NCBI RefSeq assembly: GCF_001005215.1
Contig: NZ_LBNQ01000025.1
Coordinates: forward strand, 124,001-188,000
Reading direction: 5' to 3'
Length of the DNA stretch: 64,000 nucleotides
Source of the DNA: Lampropedia cohaerens
GTDB taxonomy: Bacteria > Pseudomonadota > Gammaproteobacteria > Burkholderiales > Burkholderiaceae_C
The notes under the pieces are model-generated. The model made no database searches and was not told where the DNA came from. It saw only the letters and a list, made by a program, of their open reading frames with translations. Both the position numbers and the translations under genes were made by a program. This document shows, one piece after another, positions 48,570 to 57,845 of the stretch. Within the stretch, counting starts at the first letter, position 1. Each line of letters opens with the position of its first letter.

Positions 48570-49739
48570 TTACTTGATCCAGAGACGCATGGAATCCCAG
48601 ATGCGGCCGAAGAATCCTGCCTCCGGCACCTCTTCCAGCGCCACCACAGGGACTTCCTTCACCAGCGTATCGCCAACCTGCACGCGCAGCGTCCCGATGG
48701 ACTGGTCAAGATGCACCGGCGCCATCAATGGGTCAGGACGTTGAATGGTGGTGCGCACCTGGCCTGCGCTGCCCGTCGGCAGTGCAATGTAGACGGCGTC
48801 ATGACTGCCCACTGCCACGGTGTCCTTGGCGCCCTTCCAGATATCGGGAGTTTCCATCGGCTGACCGGCATCGAACAGCTTGACCGCGTCAAAGGCCGTA
48901 TAGCCCCAGTTGAGCAGCTTCTGGCTTTCGTTGGCGCGGGCATTCTCGCTTTCTGCGCCAAGCACGATCGACAGCAGGCGCCTTGGGCCGACGTTGGGAA
49001 CATCCCGCTGCGCCGTCGCCACGAGACAGTAACCGGCAGCTTCCGTGTGCCCCGTCTTCAGACCATCCACCGTCGGATCGCGAAACAGCAGCAGGTTACG
49101 GTTATTGCTGTTGGCCTCGGGCGTGCCGGGGTAGCGATACTGCTTGGTGGAGTAGTAATGCATGTACTGCGGAAACTCCCGCATCAGGCTGGTCGCCAGG
49201 ATGCCCAGATCACGCGCGGTGGTCAGATGCCCTGGCTCGGTCAACCCCTCAGGGTTCTTGTACGACGTGTTGTTCATGCCCAGCGCGCGCGCCTGGTCGT
49301 TCATGAGCTTGACAAAGTTCTCCACCGAGCCGGCAACGCCCTCGGCCAGGGCCACGGAGGCGTCGTTGCCGGACTGGACAATCATGCCGTAGAGTAGATC
49401 ATTGACCGGCACCTGCATCCGCGGCTCGATGAACATGCGCGAGCCTGGCATCTTCCAGGCACGCTCGCTGACCGGGAAGGTCTGCTCCAGCGTGATCTTG
49501 CGCGCACGCAGCGCATCGAAGACGACATAGGCCGTCATGAGCTTGGTCAGCGACGCCTGCTCGACCGGACTGTCCACATCCTTGGCCGCAAGTACCTGAT
49601 TGGAGGTCACGTCGATGAGCAGATAGTTGCGCGCCGCAATCTCGGGCGGCTGCGGCAACTGTGCATGCGCAGCAAACGCCATCGCACAACCGCCAATGAA
49701 AGCGGCCATGCGACGCCAGCCAGAACTAAGAAACTTCAT
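48570..49739 (-). CDS. D-alanyl-D-alanine carboxypeptidase (PBP5/6 family)
   Basis: A low-molecular-weight penicillin-binding protein that trims the terminal D-Ala from peptidoglycan stems. It has a signal peptide (AAFIGGCAMAFAAHAQ), the active-site SLTKLM near residue 63, SGN in VQSGNDAS, KTGHT, a C-terminal beta domain, and a C-terminal amphipathic anchor (FFGRIWDSMRLWIK). ATG at 49739; 389 residues, the usual size of DacA/DacC. Confidence 0.95.
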   Translation of the reverse strand: MKFLSSGWRRMAAFIGGCAMAFAAHAQLPQPPEIAARNYLLIDVTSNQVLAAKDVDSPVEQASLTKLMTAYVVFDALRARKITLEQTFPVSERAWKMPGSRMFIEPRMQVPVNDLLYGMIVQSGNDASVALAEGVAGSVENFVKLMNDQARALGMNNTSYKNPEGLTEPGHLTTARDLGILATSLMREFPQYMHYYSTKQYRYPGTPEANSNNRNLLLFRDPTVDGLKTGHTEAAGYCLVATAQRDVPNVGPRRLLSIVLGAESENARANESQKLLNWGYTAFDAVKLFDAGQPMETPDIWKGAKDTVAVGSHDAVYIALPTGSAGQVRTTIQRPDPLMAPVHLDQSIGTLRVQVGDTLVKEVPVVALEEVPEAGFFGRIWDSMRLWIK

Positions 49740-49802
49740 GGTCAATCCCGATAAGAAACGAAAAGAAAGGGTTGAATGTGCAGCCGCTCCGATTGCCCGA
49801 CT

Positions 49803-50456
49803 CTAGACAGGCAGTTGGGCTACTGCGCGCATATGCCGCACCACCAGTTCCTTAAGCAACACCTGGCGGCCGTGGAAAAAGTGCTCGGCGCCGGGTATGA
49901 CCAGCAAGGGCAGAGACTGTTCCCTTGCCCAGTCCAAGACTGGTGCGATAGGTACAGTCTCGTCCTGTTCGCCATGGATCACCAGGCTGCGCAAATGCAG
50001 AGCCTGAGGAATGGGCTGGACCCGGAAACGACTGGCTGCGGTACCCACGAACACCACGGCACGCAGGTCGCGGCTGGCATGCAGTTGCTCCAGTACCTGG
50101 CTGATCACGTAAGTGCCGAACGAAAAACCCCCGATCACCAACGGGCCCTGCGGGGCGACCTGGCGCACGACCTCCAGCAGATCCTGCGCCTCGCCCACGC
50201 CATTGTCATGCGTGCCCTGCGACTGCCCCACGCCGCGAAAGTTGAAACGCCAGGCGTCCCAGCCCGTGGCCACCATGGCTCGCGCCAACGTCTGCACGAC
50301 CTTGTTGTTCATCGTGCCCGCAAACAACGGATGCGGATGGGTAAGGATGGCCGTGCCTTGTCTGCTTTGGCCGTCGGCGAGCTGGGCACGGTCAAAGAGT
50401 GCTTCAATGGCACCGGCCTTGCCGGTCAGCATCAGGGATTCAGTCTGGGCATTCAC
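49803..50456 (-). CDS. Alpha/beta hydrolase
   Basis: A small (217-residue) cytoplasmic hydrolase. The N-terminal strand ends in THPHPLFAGTMNNKVVQTLARA, the nucleophile elbow is GGFSFGTYV, and the acid and His are in HGEQDETVP and GAEHFFHG. The start is taken as GTG at 50456 (MNAQTESLMLTG) because AGGA lies seven bases upstream; ATG at 50432 is the alternative. Substrate unknown. A perfect 7-3-7 palindrome lies about 107 bases upstream. Confidence 0.88.
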   Translation of the reverse strand: MNAQTESLMLTGKAGAIEALFDRAQLADGQSRQGTAILTHPHPLFAGTMNNKVVQTLARAMVATGWDAWRFNFRGVGQSQGTHDNGVGEAQDLLEVVRQVAPQGPLVIGGFSFGTYVISQVLEQLHASRDLRAVVFVGTAASRFRVQPIPQALHLRSLVIHGEQDETVPIAPVLDWAREQSLPLLVIPGAEHFFHGRQVLLKELVVRHMRAVAQLPV

Positions 50457-51047
50457 AACACAGTCCTGCGCGATTGAGGTGAAACAACGAAAGTGCGGCT
50501 CGCCGAGTGTAGCGCTGGCCCGTCTGCCCAGCGCAATGCAACCGCTGCAACGGCCTCGGGTATGTGACAGCGTGTCACAACGACGCCGCCAACAATGGCA
50601 GTAGCCAGATCCAGATGCACCGGCGGCGCGAGAGTCGGCCAGCGCGCGCAGGAACGCGGCCGAGCAACGATCTCGCCGCAGATTGAACGCGTCGTCGAGG
50701 GCCTGCTCATGCTCTGTCCATGCGCTGCTCCGCCTGCGACACAAAAAAAATGGCATGCGCAGGCTCCAAGCGCCATCCGTCCCCATGCTTTCGCGTCGCC
50801 GGGGCGCGTGCGCGCGCATTTGTTGCCCATTGCGAGCCGCAGGCTGCGCGACACGCTGCGCACGGGCATCTGTAGCACGCGTGAAACTTACATCGCTCAC
50901 GCCTGTAATCACGAGAAGACCACTGCGCTGCCTTGCTGCACACAATCTCAAGCGAAGGCCGGTGCACCCTTTGCCTGCCAAAGACAACCGTCCGCGCAGC
51001 TGTTGAAGAAAGGCACGCCCTTGCGGACCGCCTGGACGGTCTTACTG
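50457..51047. other. 591-base gap without a recognisable gene
   Basis: Between the divergent ends of the alpha/beta hydrolase and the sugar dehydrogenase. Frames are open on both strands, but their translations are rich in Arg, Cys and Ala and show no family motif, as expected for frame shadows in GC-rich DNA. The one clear element is the palindrome at 50563-50579. Confidence 0.55.
50563..50579. promoter_or_regulatory. Perfect 17-bp palindrome TGTGACA-GCG-TGTCACA
   Basis: Two perfect 7-base arms around GCG. It resembles a CRP/FNR-type operator (TGTGA-N-TCACA) but with a 7-base instead of 6-base interval. It lies about 107 bases upstream of the alpha/beta hydrolase start. Function inferred only from symmetry. 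Confidence 0.45.
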
Positions 51048-52373
51048 CTAGTGCACGCCGCCTGCGGGTTCGGCGTTGGACTCGCCGGATGGCGGCGGCA
51101 TCAGCACGGCACCATCGCCTTCCATGGATGGGTTGAATGGCATGGCCTCCAGGGAATCCGTCACCGGCGCAGGCGTCTGTGCCGGCGGTTCCAGCCGCAA
51201 CAGCCGGCCATCCTCGCCGTCGGTAAGCACGTAGAGCAGGCCGTCAGGCCCCTCCCGCACGTCGCGCACAGGCGCATCGCCATCCAGGGTATACCACTGC
51301 TCCTGCACAGGCTGGCCAGGTTCGAGCTTGAGACGAATCAGTACGCCCTGCAGCAGCGAGCCGATGAAGAAACTGTGCTGCCACTGGGGCCCATAGCGAT
51401 CACTGCGCAGATACGCCAGCCCGGATGGCCCCACCGGGTGGGGCCAGTAAAAAACCGGTTGCTCGGTCCCAGGATAGGTCGGGCCGGCGCCAATGCCACG
51501 GCCATAGGTCGCACGTGGCCAGCCATAGTTCCCCCCGGCTTTGGTCAGGTTCAGCTCATCGCCGCCCATGGGGCCGGCCTCATGCGTCCACAGCGCCCCA
51601 TCGGGCGTGACCACCGCGCCCTGCGGATTGCGATGCCCCCAGCTCCAGATTTCCGGCAGCCCACCGGGCTTGTGCGCAAACGGATTGGCAGGATGGGCTT
51701 GGCCACTGGCCTGGATGCGCACGATGGTGCCCAGATGATTGGTGGTGCGCTGCGCCTGTGCCGGTGCGATGGCACGCTCGCCCAAAGTCAGGAACATCGA
51801 GCCGTCATCGGCCAGCGCGATGCGACAGCCGAAATGCTGCTCGCTGCGCACCTTGGGCTGCTGCTCGAACAGGACGCGCACGTTTTCCAGACTATCGTTG
51901 CGCTCGGACAGCGTGGCCGCTGCCAATGCCGTCCCGGAGCGGCTGTAACTCGTCAGATCCGGCTGGGAAAAGCAGAAGTAGAGCTGGCGCGTCTGCGCGA
52001 AGTCGGGTGCCAGCGCAACGTCCAGCAATCCCCCCTCGCTGCTGACCGCAACGTCAGGCACCCCACGCAGCGGCGGGCCAACACGGCCATAGGCGTCAAT
52101 GATGCGCATCGCGCCCTCGCGCTCGGTCACCAGAAATTCGCCCCCCGGCAGGAATGCCAGCGACCAGGGATGCCGCAGTCCGAACGCAACCTCGGCAATG
52201 GGCACGGACTGGCGCTGCGCCGCTTCAAACGTGGACGCCGTCTGCGCGCCAACAGTAGCCGCGGCGCACAATGCCAGCGCTGCCGATACCGGCCTGAAGG
52301 CGGCAAGCAGCGCCGCACGCGACGACCGGGAAGAATGACCAAAAGCGGTGTGAACGTGACGTTGGTTTTTCAT
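51048..52373 (-). CDS. PQQ-dependent sugar dehydrogenase (soluble aldose dehydrogenase type)
   Basis: A six-bladed beta-propeller oxidoreductase of the YliI/Asd group. A signal peptide ends near AATVGAQTA. Family segments include LRHPWSLAFLPGGEFLVTEREG, GLLDVALAPDF, SEQHFGCRIALADDG, SWGHRNPQG, WTHEAGPMGGDELN and GGNYGWP. 441 residues. It would oxidise aldose sugars in the periplasm; PQQ synthesis genes are not in the window. ATG at 52373. Confidence 0.92.
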   Translation of the reverse strand: MKNQRHVHTAFGHSSRSSRAALLAAFRPVSAALALCAAATVGAQTASTFEAAQRQSVPIAEVAFGLRHPWSLAFLPGGEFLVTEREGAMRIIDAYGRVGPPLRGVPDVAVSSEGGLLDVALAPDFAQTRQLYFCFSQPDLTSYSRSGTALAAATLSERNDSLENVRVLFEQQPKVRSEQHFGCRIALADDGSMFLTLGERAIAPAQAQRTTNHLGTIVRIQASGQAHPANPFAHKPGGLPEIWSWGHRNPQGAVVTPDGALWTHEAGPMGGDELNLTKAGGNYGWPRATYGRGIGAGPTYPGTEQPVFYWPHPVGPSGLAYLRSDRYGPQWQHSFFIGSLLQGVLIRLKLEPGQPVQEQWYTLDGDAPVRDVREGPDGLLYVLTDGEDGRLLRLEPPAQTPAPVTDSLEAMPFNPSMEGDGAVLMPPPSGESNAEPAGGVH

Positions 52374-52563
52374 ACCTGTTTACGGACCGAACAGCCCCGT
52401 GGTCAGCAATCAACCACGTGGGCCAAGCCGCCCCTGCCGCGCGACCACGCGCTCCAAAGAAGCAGGCATCCTAACGGATGCCCCGCACCCCCGGCAAAAA
52501 GGCCCTATGCGGCGGGAAGGAACGGCTGTGCCCATCCACTGTGATCCTCTGCGCGATGGCACC

Positions 52564-52591
52564 GGTACAACCGTCGCAGGCCCGTTGTACC
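52564..52591. promoter_or_regulatory. Inverted repeat GGTACAAC-N12-GTTGTACC upstream of the cyclic-nucleotide-binding gene
   Basis: A perfect 8-bp inverted repeat ends 34 bases before the ATG at 52626. It could be an operator or a 5'-leader hairpin. I see no second copy elsewhere in the window. Confidence 0.4.
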
Positions 52592-52625
52592 ATCTGCCTC
52601 ACTGACTCAACATCTGCTTACATCC

Positions 52626-53093
52626 ATGTCGGAAAAACTGCTCGGTTTGGCACTGGCGTTCGCCCACCCCATCGACCCGGAAACCCCGGCCAACGCACTT
52701 ACCGACGCGCAATGGGCGGCGCTTGCCGGCTACCTCGTTCAGATACCGCTGGTGGAAGCCGAGATCCTGTTTCAGCGCAGACGGCAAGAGCGCAGCCTTT
52801 ACTTCATCGAGACGGGACGCGTGCATATCCACTATGAGAACGACAAAGGGGCCATCCGCGCGGCGCTGGTCAGCGCGGGCAGCCTTTTTGGCGAGGCCAG
52901 CTTTCTCGGCAACCTGCCCCGTCAGGCCACCGCCCAGGTCGCCGCTGCCGGCCGCGCCTGGCAGCTGAGCCGGCTGAAGTTCACCGAGCTCTACACCCGC
53001 CAGCCCGACCTCGCATTACAGATCATTCAGCTCGCCGGCACGACGCTGGCCCAGCGCGCGCGCAATGCGCGGCGGCGCCCCGCCATCGCCTGA
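52626..53093 (+). CDS. Cyclic-nucleotide-binding domain protein without DNA-binding domain
   Basis: A 155-residue protein that is essentially one Crp/Fnr-type sensor domain: YFIETGRVHIHYENDKG, then SAGSLFGEASFLGNLPRQATAQVAAAGRAWQLSRLKFTELYTRQPDLA. There is no C-terminal helix-turn-helix, so it cannot act as a classical CRP-like regulator; it may bind a nucleotide and a partner. It converges on the RNase P RNA gene. Confidence 0.85.
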   Translation: MSEKLLGLALAFAHPIDPETPANALTDAQWAALAGYLVQIPLVEAEILFQRRRQERSLYFIETGRVHIHYENDKGAIRAALVSAGSLFGEASFLGNLPRQATAQVAAAGRAWQLSRLKFTELYTRQPDLALQIIQLAGTTLAQRARNARRRPAIA

Positions 53094-53100
53094 CCGCTAT

Positions 53101-53441
53101 AAAAGTGTGAAGCGCGCCGATACGCCGGATTCTGTGCATGGCCCGCAAAGGCCATGTGACCGCCATTAATCTGGGCCGGTGGTCACCCAACCGGCTCGGT
53201 GCTACCTACCCGCATGCTCGCCGGAGCCAGTTCAACGCATGCCTATTTGGTATTGCTGCGCGTAGAGATTGCCCGTTTCACCCGCAGCCGGCCCGGGGGC
53301 TGGTTGCGACTCGTCTCTGTTGCTCTGATCCTCACCTCACGGTGGACAGGTGTTACCTGCTACGCTGCCCTGTGCAGTCCGGACGTTCCTCCAGTGCCGT
53401 GTTGCCACGCTTGCACCGGCGGCGGCCTGGCGCACTTCACG
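53101..53441 (-). ncRNA. rnpB: RNase P RNA (class A)
   Basis: RNase P RNA matures the 5' ends of tRNAs. On the minus strand the conserved landmarks occur in order: GAGGAACGTCCGGACTGC, CAGGGCAG, GTAGCAGGTAACACCTG, AACAGAGACGAGTC, GGTGAAACGGGCAATCTC, CCAAATAGGCATGC, the GAGCCGGTTGGGTGACC segment, CAGATTAATGGC and the 3' AGAATCCGGC. The ends pair as helix P1 (GTGAAGTGCGCC with GGCGCGCTTCAC). A GATAAT -10 lies at 53448-53453, so transcription should start near 53441. End positions are accurate to a few bases. Protein frames crossing this region are not genes. Confidence 0.95.
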
Positions 53442-53447
53442 GGCGTT

Positions 53448-53453
53448 ATTATC
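53448..53453 (-). promoter_or_regulatory. -10 element of rnpB
   Basis: GATAAT on the minus strand, seven bases before the inferred 5' end of RNase P RNA. No good -35 is visible at 16-18 bases. Confidence 0.5.
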
Positions 53454-53488
53454 GCCTACGCGCCACACCAAACCTCCATTTCGCCACC

Positions 53489-54559
53489 ATGAGCATCCAG
53501 ACCGACCACTTCGCCATTGATCCGCCCCCGCAGGAGCGGCTGATCAGCGCACAGGCCACCTCCGGCCGCGAGGAGGCCCTGGAGCGCGCGCTGCGACCCA
53601 AGGCGCTGCAGGATTACGTGGGTCAGACCAAGGCGCGCGAGCAGCTGGAAATCTTCATCGGCGCCGCGCGCAAGCGACAAGACGCACTCGATCACGTGCT
53701 GCTGTTCGGCCCGCCGGGGCTGGGCAAGACCACGCTGTCGCACATCATCGCCGCTGAGCTGGGCGTGAAGCTGCATCAGACCAGCGGCCCGGTACTTGAA
53801 AAACCCCGTGACCTCGCGGCGCTGCTGACCAACCTGGAAAAGGGCGACGTGCTGTTCATCGACGAAATCCACCGGCTCTCACCGGTCGTCGAGGAAATCC
53901 TCTACCCGGCGCTGGAGGACTACCAGATCGATATCATGATCGGTGAAGGGCCGGCAGCGCGTTCCATCAAGCTGGACCTGCAGCCCTTTACGCTGGTTGG
54001 CGCCACCACTCGCGCCGGCATGCTCACCAACCCCTTGCGCGACCGCTTCGGCATCGTGGCACGGCTGGAGTTCTACACACCTCAGGAACTGGCTGCCATC
54101 ATCGAGCGCAGTGCCCGGCTACTGTCAGCCCCCATCGACGCCGAGGCCTGCCTCGAAGTGGCACGGCGCTCGCGCGGCACCCCCCGTATAGCCAACCGGC
54201 TGCTGCGCCGCATCCGCGACTACGCCGACGTCAAGGGCGATGGCCGCATCACCATGGAAATCGCCCGCGCCGCGCTGGACATGCTGGATGTCGATCCGGT
54301 GGGCTTCGATGTCATGGACCGCAAGCTGCTCGAAGCCGTGCTGCATCGCTTCGACGGCGGTCCTGTCGGGCTGGAAAACGTCGCTGCCAGCATCGGCGAG
54401 GAGGCCGGCACGATCGAGGACGTCATTGAGCCTTACCTCATCCAGCAGGGCTATCTGCAGCGCACCCCGCGCGGACGCATTGCGACCGCTGCGGCCTACC
54501 GCCACTTTGGCCTGCCCCCCAACACGCAGACAGGCCAGGACCTGTTCGACCCAACCTGA
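53489..54559 (+). CDS. ruvB: Holliday junction branch migration helicase RuvB
   Basis: RuvB is the hexameric AAA+ motor of RuvAB. Walker A ([10 protein letters not shown], residues 73-80), Walker B (FIDEIHRL, about 121-128), sensor [18 protein letters not shown] and the winged-helix C-terminus ([27 protein letters not shown]) are all present. ATG at 53489 gives the standard 356 residues; the frame continues upstream into the antisense of rnpB and should not be extended. ruvA and ruvC are not in the window. Confidence 0.97.
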   Translation: MSIQTDHFAIDPPPQERLISAQATSGREEALERALRPKALQDYVGQTKAREQLEIFIGAARKRQDALDHVLLFGPPGLGKTTLSHIIAAELGVKLHQTSGPVLEKPRDLAALLTNLEKGDVLFIDEIHRLSPVVEEILYPALEDYQIDIMIGEGPAARSIKLDLQPFTLVGATTRAGMLTNPLRDRFGIVARLEFYTPQELAAIIERSARLLSAPIDAEACLEVARRSRGTPRIANRLLRRIRDYADVKGDGRITMEIARAALDMLDVDPVGFDVMDRKLLEAVLHRFDGGPVGLENVAASIGEEAGTIEDVIEPYLIQQGYLQRTPRGRIATAAAYRHFGLPPNTQTGQDLFDPT

Positions 54560-54602
54560 AACAGGCGCCTGACCACGCTGCATTTTTTTCCGCATCCACA
54601 CC

Positions 54603-55175
54603 ATGATCGACCATCGCCCCTACCGCAAACTTGATATCCGCGCCTTTGCCCATCACGGCAGCAGTGCCAGCGGCACCATTGCCCTGCACGAGCTGGACCG
54701 GCTGGCAGAGGAAGTGGTCAACGGCACCGACACCAGCGCCCTGCTGATCGACTGGCGCATTCGCGCCGAGGAACGCGCCAATGGCGCGGGGCTCGACGAG
54801 CCCTGGCTGCTGTGCGAAGCCAGCGCAACACTGCCATTGGTCTGCCAGCGCTGCCTGGATGGCATGCCCACTACCTTGCGCACGCACCAGTGGTTCCGCT
54901 TCGTCGCCACCGAGGCGCAGGCCGAGGAGGAAGATGCCGTAGCGGAGGAAGACGTACTGGCCCTCGCCGGCCCCATCGACGTGTTTCAGCTGATTGAGGA
55001 CGACCTGCTGATGGCGCTGCCCCCCATCGCCACGCACGCGCAATGCACGCCACCAGCCAGGCCGCACGTCCAGGACCCTGCCTTCGATGCCGCCCTCGGC
55101 GAGAGGAAGAATCCTTTTGCCGCGCTTGGCGACCTGGTTGCCCCCAAGCACGACAGAGGTGATCGGGACCGATAG
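54603..55175 (+). CDS. yceD: YceD (DUF177) family protein
   Basis: A 190-residue acidic protein with the DUF177 core LPLVCQRCLDGMP, holding a CxxC pair, and FDAALGERKNPFAALGDL at the C-terminus. In bacteria it is usually encoded immediately before rpmF, as here; it has been linked to 23S rRNA abundance. It precedes rpmF by 274 bases, which contain an rpmF promoter. Confidence 0.92.
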   Translation: MIDHRPYRKLDIRAFAHHGSSASGTIALHELDRLAEEVVNGTDTSALLIDWRIRAEERANGAGLDEPWLLCEASATLPLVCQRCLDGMPTTLRTHQWFRFVATEAQAEEEDAVAEEDVLALAGPIDVFQLIEDDLLMALPPIATHAQCTPPARPHVQDPAFDAALGERKNPFAALGDLVAPKHDRGDRDR

Positions 55176-55220
55176 CGCCCACGCCACCACGCCCCCTAGC
55201 AATCAACCAGCTGCATCTGC

Positions 55221-55250
55221 TTGGCAAGCTTGCCCCGTGCCGACTATAAT
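55221..55250 (+). promoter_or_regulatory. Sigma-70 promoter upstream of rpmF
   Basis: TTGGCA (55221-55226) and a perfect TATAAT (55245-55250) with 18-base spacing. It lies 199 bases before rpmF, so the transcript would have a long leader. I see no known leader motif in it. Confidence 0.7.
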
Positions 55251-55449
55251 CGGCAGCTTTTGCGCGTAGCGCCAGATCGATTGCGCGGTGCGTTGGCCCT
55301 GGTACGAGCACTTTTTTCCTGCCAGAGTCTCGCGGCGCCGGGCGCTTTGACACTTTCGTCTTGACCATTTCGTCTTCGCGGAAATGGCGGGCATTTCGGC
55401 CGCATGCCGATCTTGCCAGCCTTGCGTTGACCTTTTTCTGGAGCCAACC

Positions 55450-55635
55450 ATGGCCGTTCAACAAAACAAGAAGTCGCCTTCCAAGCGCGGCATGCACCGT
55501 TCGCACAACGCCTTGAAGAACCCCGGCATTGCTATTGAGGCTACCACCGGCGAAGTGCACCTGCGTCACCATATCAGCCCGGACGGTTTTTACCGTGGCC
55601 GGCGCGTTCTGAAGAACAAGTCGACAGAAGTCTGA
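55450..55635 (+). CDS. rpmF: 50S ribosomal protein L32
   Basis: A 61-residue basic protein with the L32 sequence pattern [19 protein letters not shown] and [19 protein letters not shown]. It lacks the four zinc cysteines present in some L32 forms. GGAG precedes the ATG at 55450; the frame upstream is open but not part of L32. rpmF heads the lipid-synthesis genes, a conserved link between ribosome and membrane synthesis. Confidence 0.96.
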   Translation: MAVQQNKKSPSKRGMHRSHNALKNPGIAIEATTGEVHLRHHISPDGFYRGRRVLKNKSTEV

Positions 55636-55743
55636 GATTCCTGCTACGTCAGGCGCTGCACGTGCTGCTTCGCAAACAGAGGCTCGAGAGCCTCTGTTTT
55701 TCGCTGGGCCTGCCCGCTGCCGCCGCCACTTCGCTGCTGACTT

Positions 55744-56748
55744 GTGACAACCATTGCCGTTGACTGCATGGGGGGTGATGTTGGCCCTTCTGCAACCGTT
55801 CCTGCCTGCCTGAATCTGCTTGCGCGCCATCCCCAGTTGCGCATGCTGCTGGTTGGCCGAGAGGATGTTCTCGGTGCAATCTCCCACCCGCGCGCCCAAA
55901 TCGTGCCGGCGCAAGAGGTGGTGGCCATGGACGACACCGTCGAGGTGGCCATGCGCCACAAGAAGCAGTCATCCATGCGCATTGCCATTGAGCAGGTCAA
56001 GCTCGGCCACGCAGACGTTGCAGTCTCAGCCGGCAATACCGGTGCGCTGATGGCCATTGCGCGCTATGTCCTCAAGACGCTGGACGGCATCGAGCGTCCT
56101 GCGATTGCCTACCCGCTTCCCAATGTCAAGGGTGGTGCCACCACCGTGCTCGATCTGGGGGCTAACGTCGACTGCAACGAGCACCATCTGCTGCAGTTCG
56201 CCGTGCTCGGCTCGGCGCTGGACATGGCCGTCAAGGGGCGCGACAAGCCCACGGTAGGATTGCTCAACATCGGCTCGGAGGCCATCAAGGGCAGCGACAT
56301 GATCAAGCGCGCAGCTGAGCTGCTGCAGGAAGCAGACCAGAAGTCGCTGATCCATTATTTTGGCAACGTCGAGGGCAACGACATCTTCAAGGGCACGACC
56401 GACATCGTCGTGTGCGACGGGTTTGTCGGCAACGTGACTCTCAAGGCCACCGAAGGACTGGCCTCCATGGTGGCCACTTTGCTCAGGCAGGAGTTTTCCC
56501 GCAACCTTTTCACCAAGGCTGCGGCCGTCGTCGCCATGCCGGTGCTCAACGCTTTTAAAAAGCGCGTGGATCCGAGCGTTCACAATGGCGCCGCACTGCT
56601 GGGCCTGCGTGGGTTGGTTTTCAAAAGCCATGGCTCGGCCGATCAGATTGCTTTCGAGCACGCCCTAAGCAAGGCACTGGACGCGGCCGACAACCATCTG
56701 CTGGACAAGATCGAGACCCGCATCAGGCAGGCGTCGGTCCTGTTCTGA
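55744..56748 (+). CDS. plsX: Phosphate acyltransferase PlsX
   Basis: PlsX turns acyl-ACP into acyl-phosphate for phospholipid synthesis. The protein opens with [14 protein letters not shown] and has [50 protein letters not shown] and [16 protein letters not shown]. Start is GTG at 55744; 334 residues, the usual length. It lies between rpmF and fabH. Confidence 0.96.
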   Translation: MTTIAVDCMGGDVGPSATVPACLNLLARHPQLRMLLVGREDVLGAISHPRAQIVPAQEVVAMDDTVEVAMRHKKQSSMRIAIEQVKLGHADVAVSAGNTGALMAIARYVLKTLDGIERPAIAYPLPNVKGGATTVLDLGANVDCNEHHLLQFAVLGSALDMAVKGRDKPTVGLLNIGSEAIKGSDMIKRAAELLQEADQKSLIHYFGNVEGNDIFKGTTDIVVCDGFVGNVTLKATEGLASMVATLLRQEFSRNLFTKAAAVVAMPVLNAFKKRVDPSVHNGAALLGLRGLVFKSHGSADQIAFEHALSKALDAADNHLLDKIETRIRQASVLF

Positions 56749-56812
56749 ATGCCAGCAACGATGGTGGCAGCTTTTGCGGGCGCATGCGTTTCAATGCGCA
56801 GGAGTTAAACAT

Positions 56813-57811
56813 ATGGCACAGACGCCAGGCCCCCAGCAGGTCTATTCCAGGATCACCGGCACCGGCAGCTACCTGCCGCCGAAGCGGGTCAGCAATCAGC
56901 AGCTGGCGCAGCAGCTGGCCGAGAACGGAGTGGAAACTTCCCACGAGTGGATTGTCGAGCGCACCGGCATTCACGCGCGCTACTTTGCCGAGCCAGATGT
57001 TCCCAGCAGCGAACTGGGCCTGCACGCCTCGCGCAAAGCGCTGGAGGCAGCAGGCCGCACTGCCGACGAGATCGACCTGATCATCGTTGCCACGTCGACG
57101 CCGGACATGGTCTTTCCTTCCACCGCCAGCATTCTTCAGCACAAGCTGGGCACGCAAGGCTGCCCCGCATTCGATGTGCAGGCCGTCTGCAGCGGCTTCA
57201 TCTATGCGCTGACCGTGGCCGATGCCATGATCCGGGCCGGCACCGCGCAGCGGGCGCTGGTGGTGGGCGCGGAAGTGTTCAGCCGCATCCTTGACTTTCA
57301 GGACCGCACGACCTGCGTGCTGTTTGGCGACGGCGCTGGCGCCGTAGTGCTGGAGGCGTCCGAGCGCCCCGGCATTCTGGCCAGCGACATCCATGCCGAC
57401 GGCCAGTACCGCGACATCCTGTGCGTGCCCGGCAACGTCAGCGGCGGCGGCGTGATCGGCTCTCCGCTGCTGCACATGGACGGCCAGGCGGTATTCAAAC
57501 TGGCCGTGGGACTGCTGGACAAGGCCGCCCGCGCCGCGCTGGACAAGGCAGGCCTGGCCCTGCAGGACATTGACTGGCTGGTTCCGCACCAGGCCAACAT
57601 CCGCATCATGCAAAGCACGGCGCGCAAGCTGCATGTCCCCTCCGAGCGCATCGTCGTCACGGTGGACGAACATGGCAACACCTCGGCCGCGTCCATCCCT
57701 CTGGCGCTGGACCATGCCGTGCGAAGCGGCCAAATCCAGCCCGGCCAGAATGTGTTGATGGAAGGCGTCGGTGGTGGCTTCACCTGGGGCGCCGTCGTTG
57801 CCCGCATGTAG
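56813..57811 (+). CDS. fabH: 3-oxoacyl-ACP synthase III FabH
   Basis: FabH starts fatty-acid synthesis by condensing acetyl-CoA with malonyl-ACP. The triad is clear: Cys126 in DVQAVCSGF, His in [11 protein letters not shown] and Asn in [15 protein letters not shown] lies eight bases before ATG 56813, giving 332 residues; the upstream part of the open frame is not homologous. Confidence 0.97.
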   Translation: MAQTPGPQQVYSRITGTGSYLPPKRVSNQQLAQQLAENGVETSHEWIVERTGIHARYFAEPDVPSSELGLHASRKALEAAGRTADEIDLIIVATSTPDMVFPSTASILQHKLGTQGCPAFDVQAVCSGFIYALTVADAMIRAGTAQRALVVGAEVFSRILDFQDRTTCVLFGDGAGAVVLEASERPGILASDIHADGQYRDILCVPGNVSGGGVIGSPLLHMDGQAVFKLAVGLLDKAARAALDKAGLALQDIDWLVPHQANIRIMQSTARKLHVPSERIVVTVDEHGNTSAASIPLALDHAVRSGQIQPGQNVLMEGVGGGFTWGAVVARM

Positions 57812-57845
57812 CCATTCCGCCCTCATGACCATAACGACCCACAGC

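Noticed and set aside
50453-50987. Upstream open frame joined to the alpha/beta hydrolase
   Set aside because: The extra N-terminal part has no hydrolase homology and is Arg/Cys/Ala-rich; the GTG at 50456 has a good ribosome-binding site.
53138-53488. Upstream extension of the ruvB frame
   Set aside because: This DNA is the antisense of RNase P RNA and has no RuvB homology; RuvB proteins start at MSIQTDHF-like sequence.
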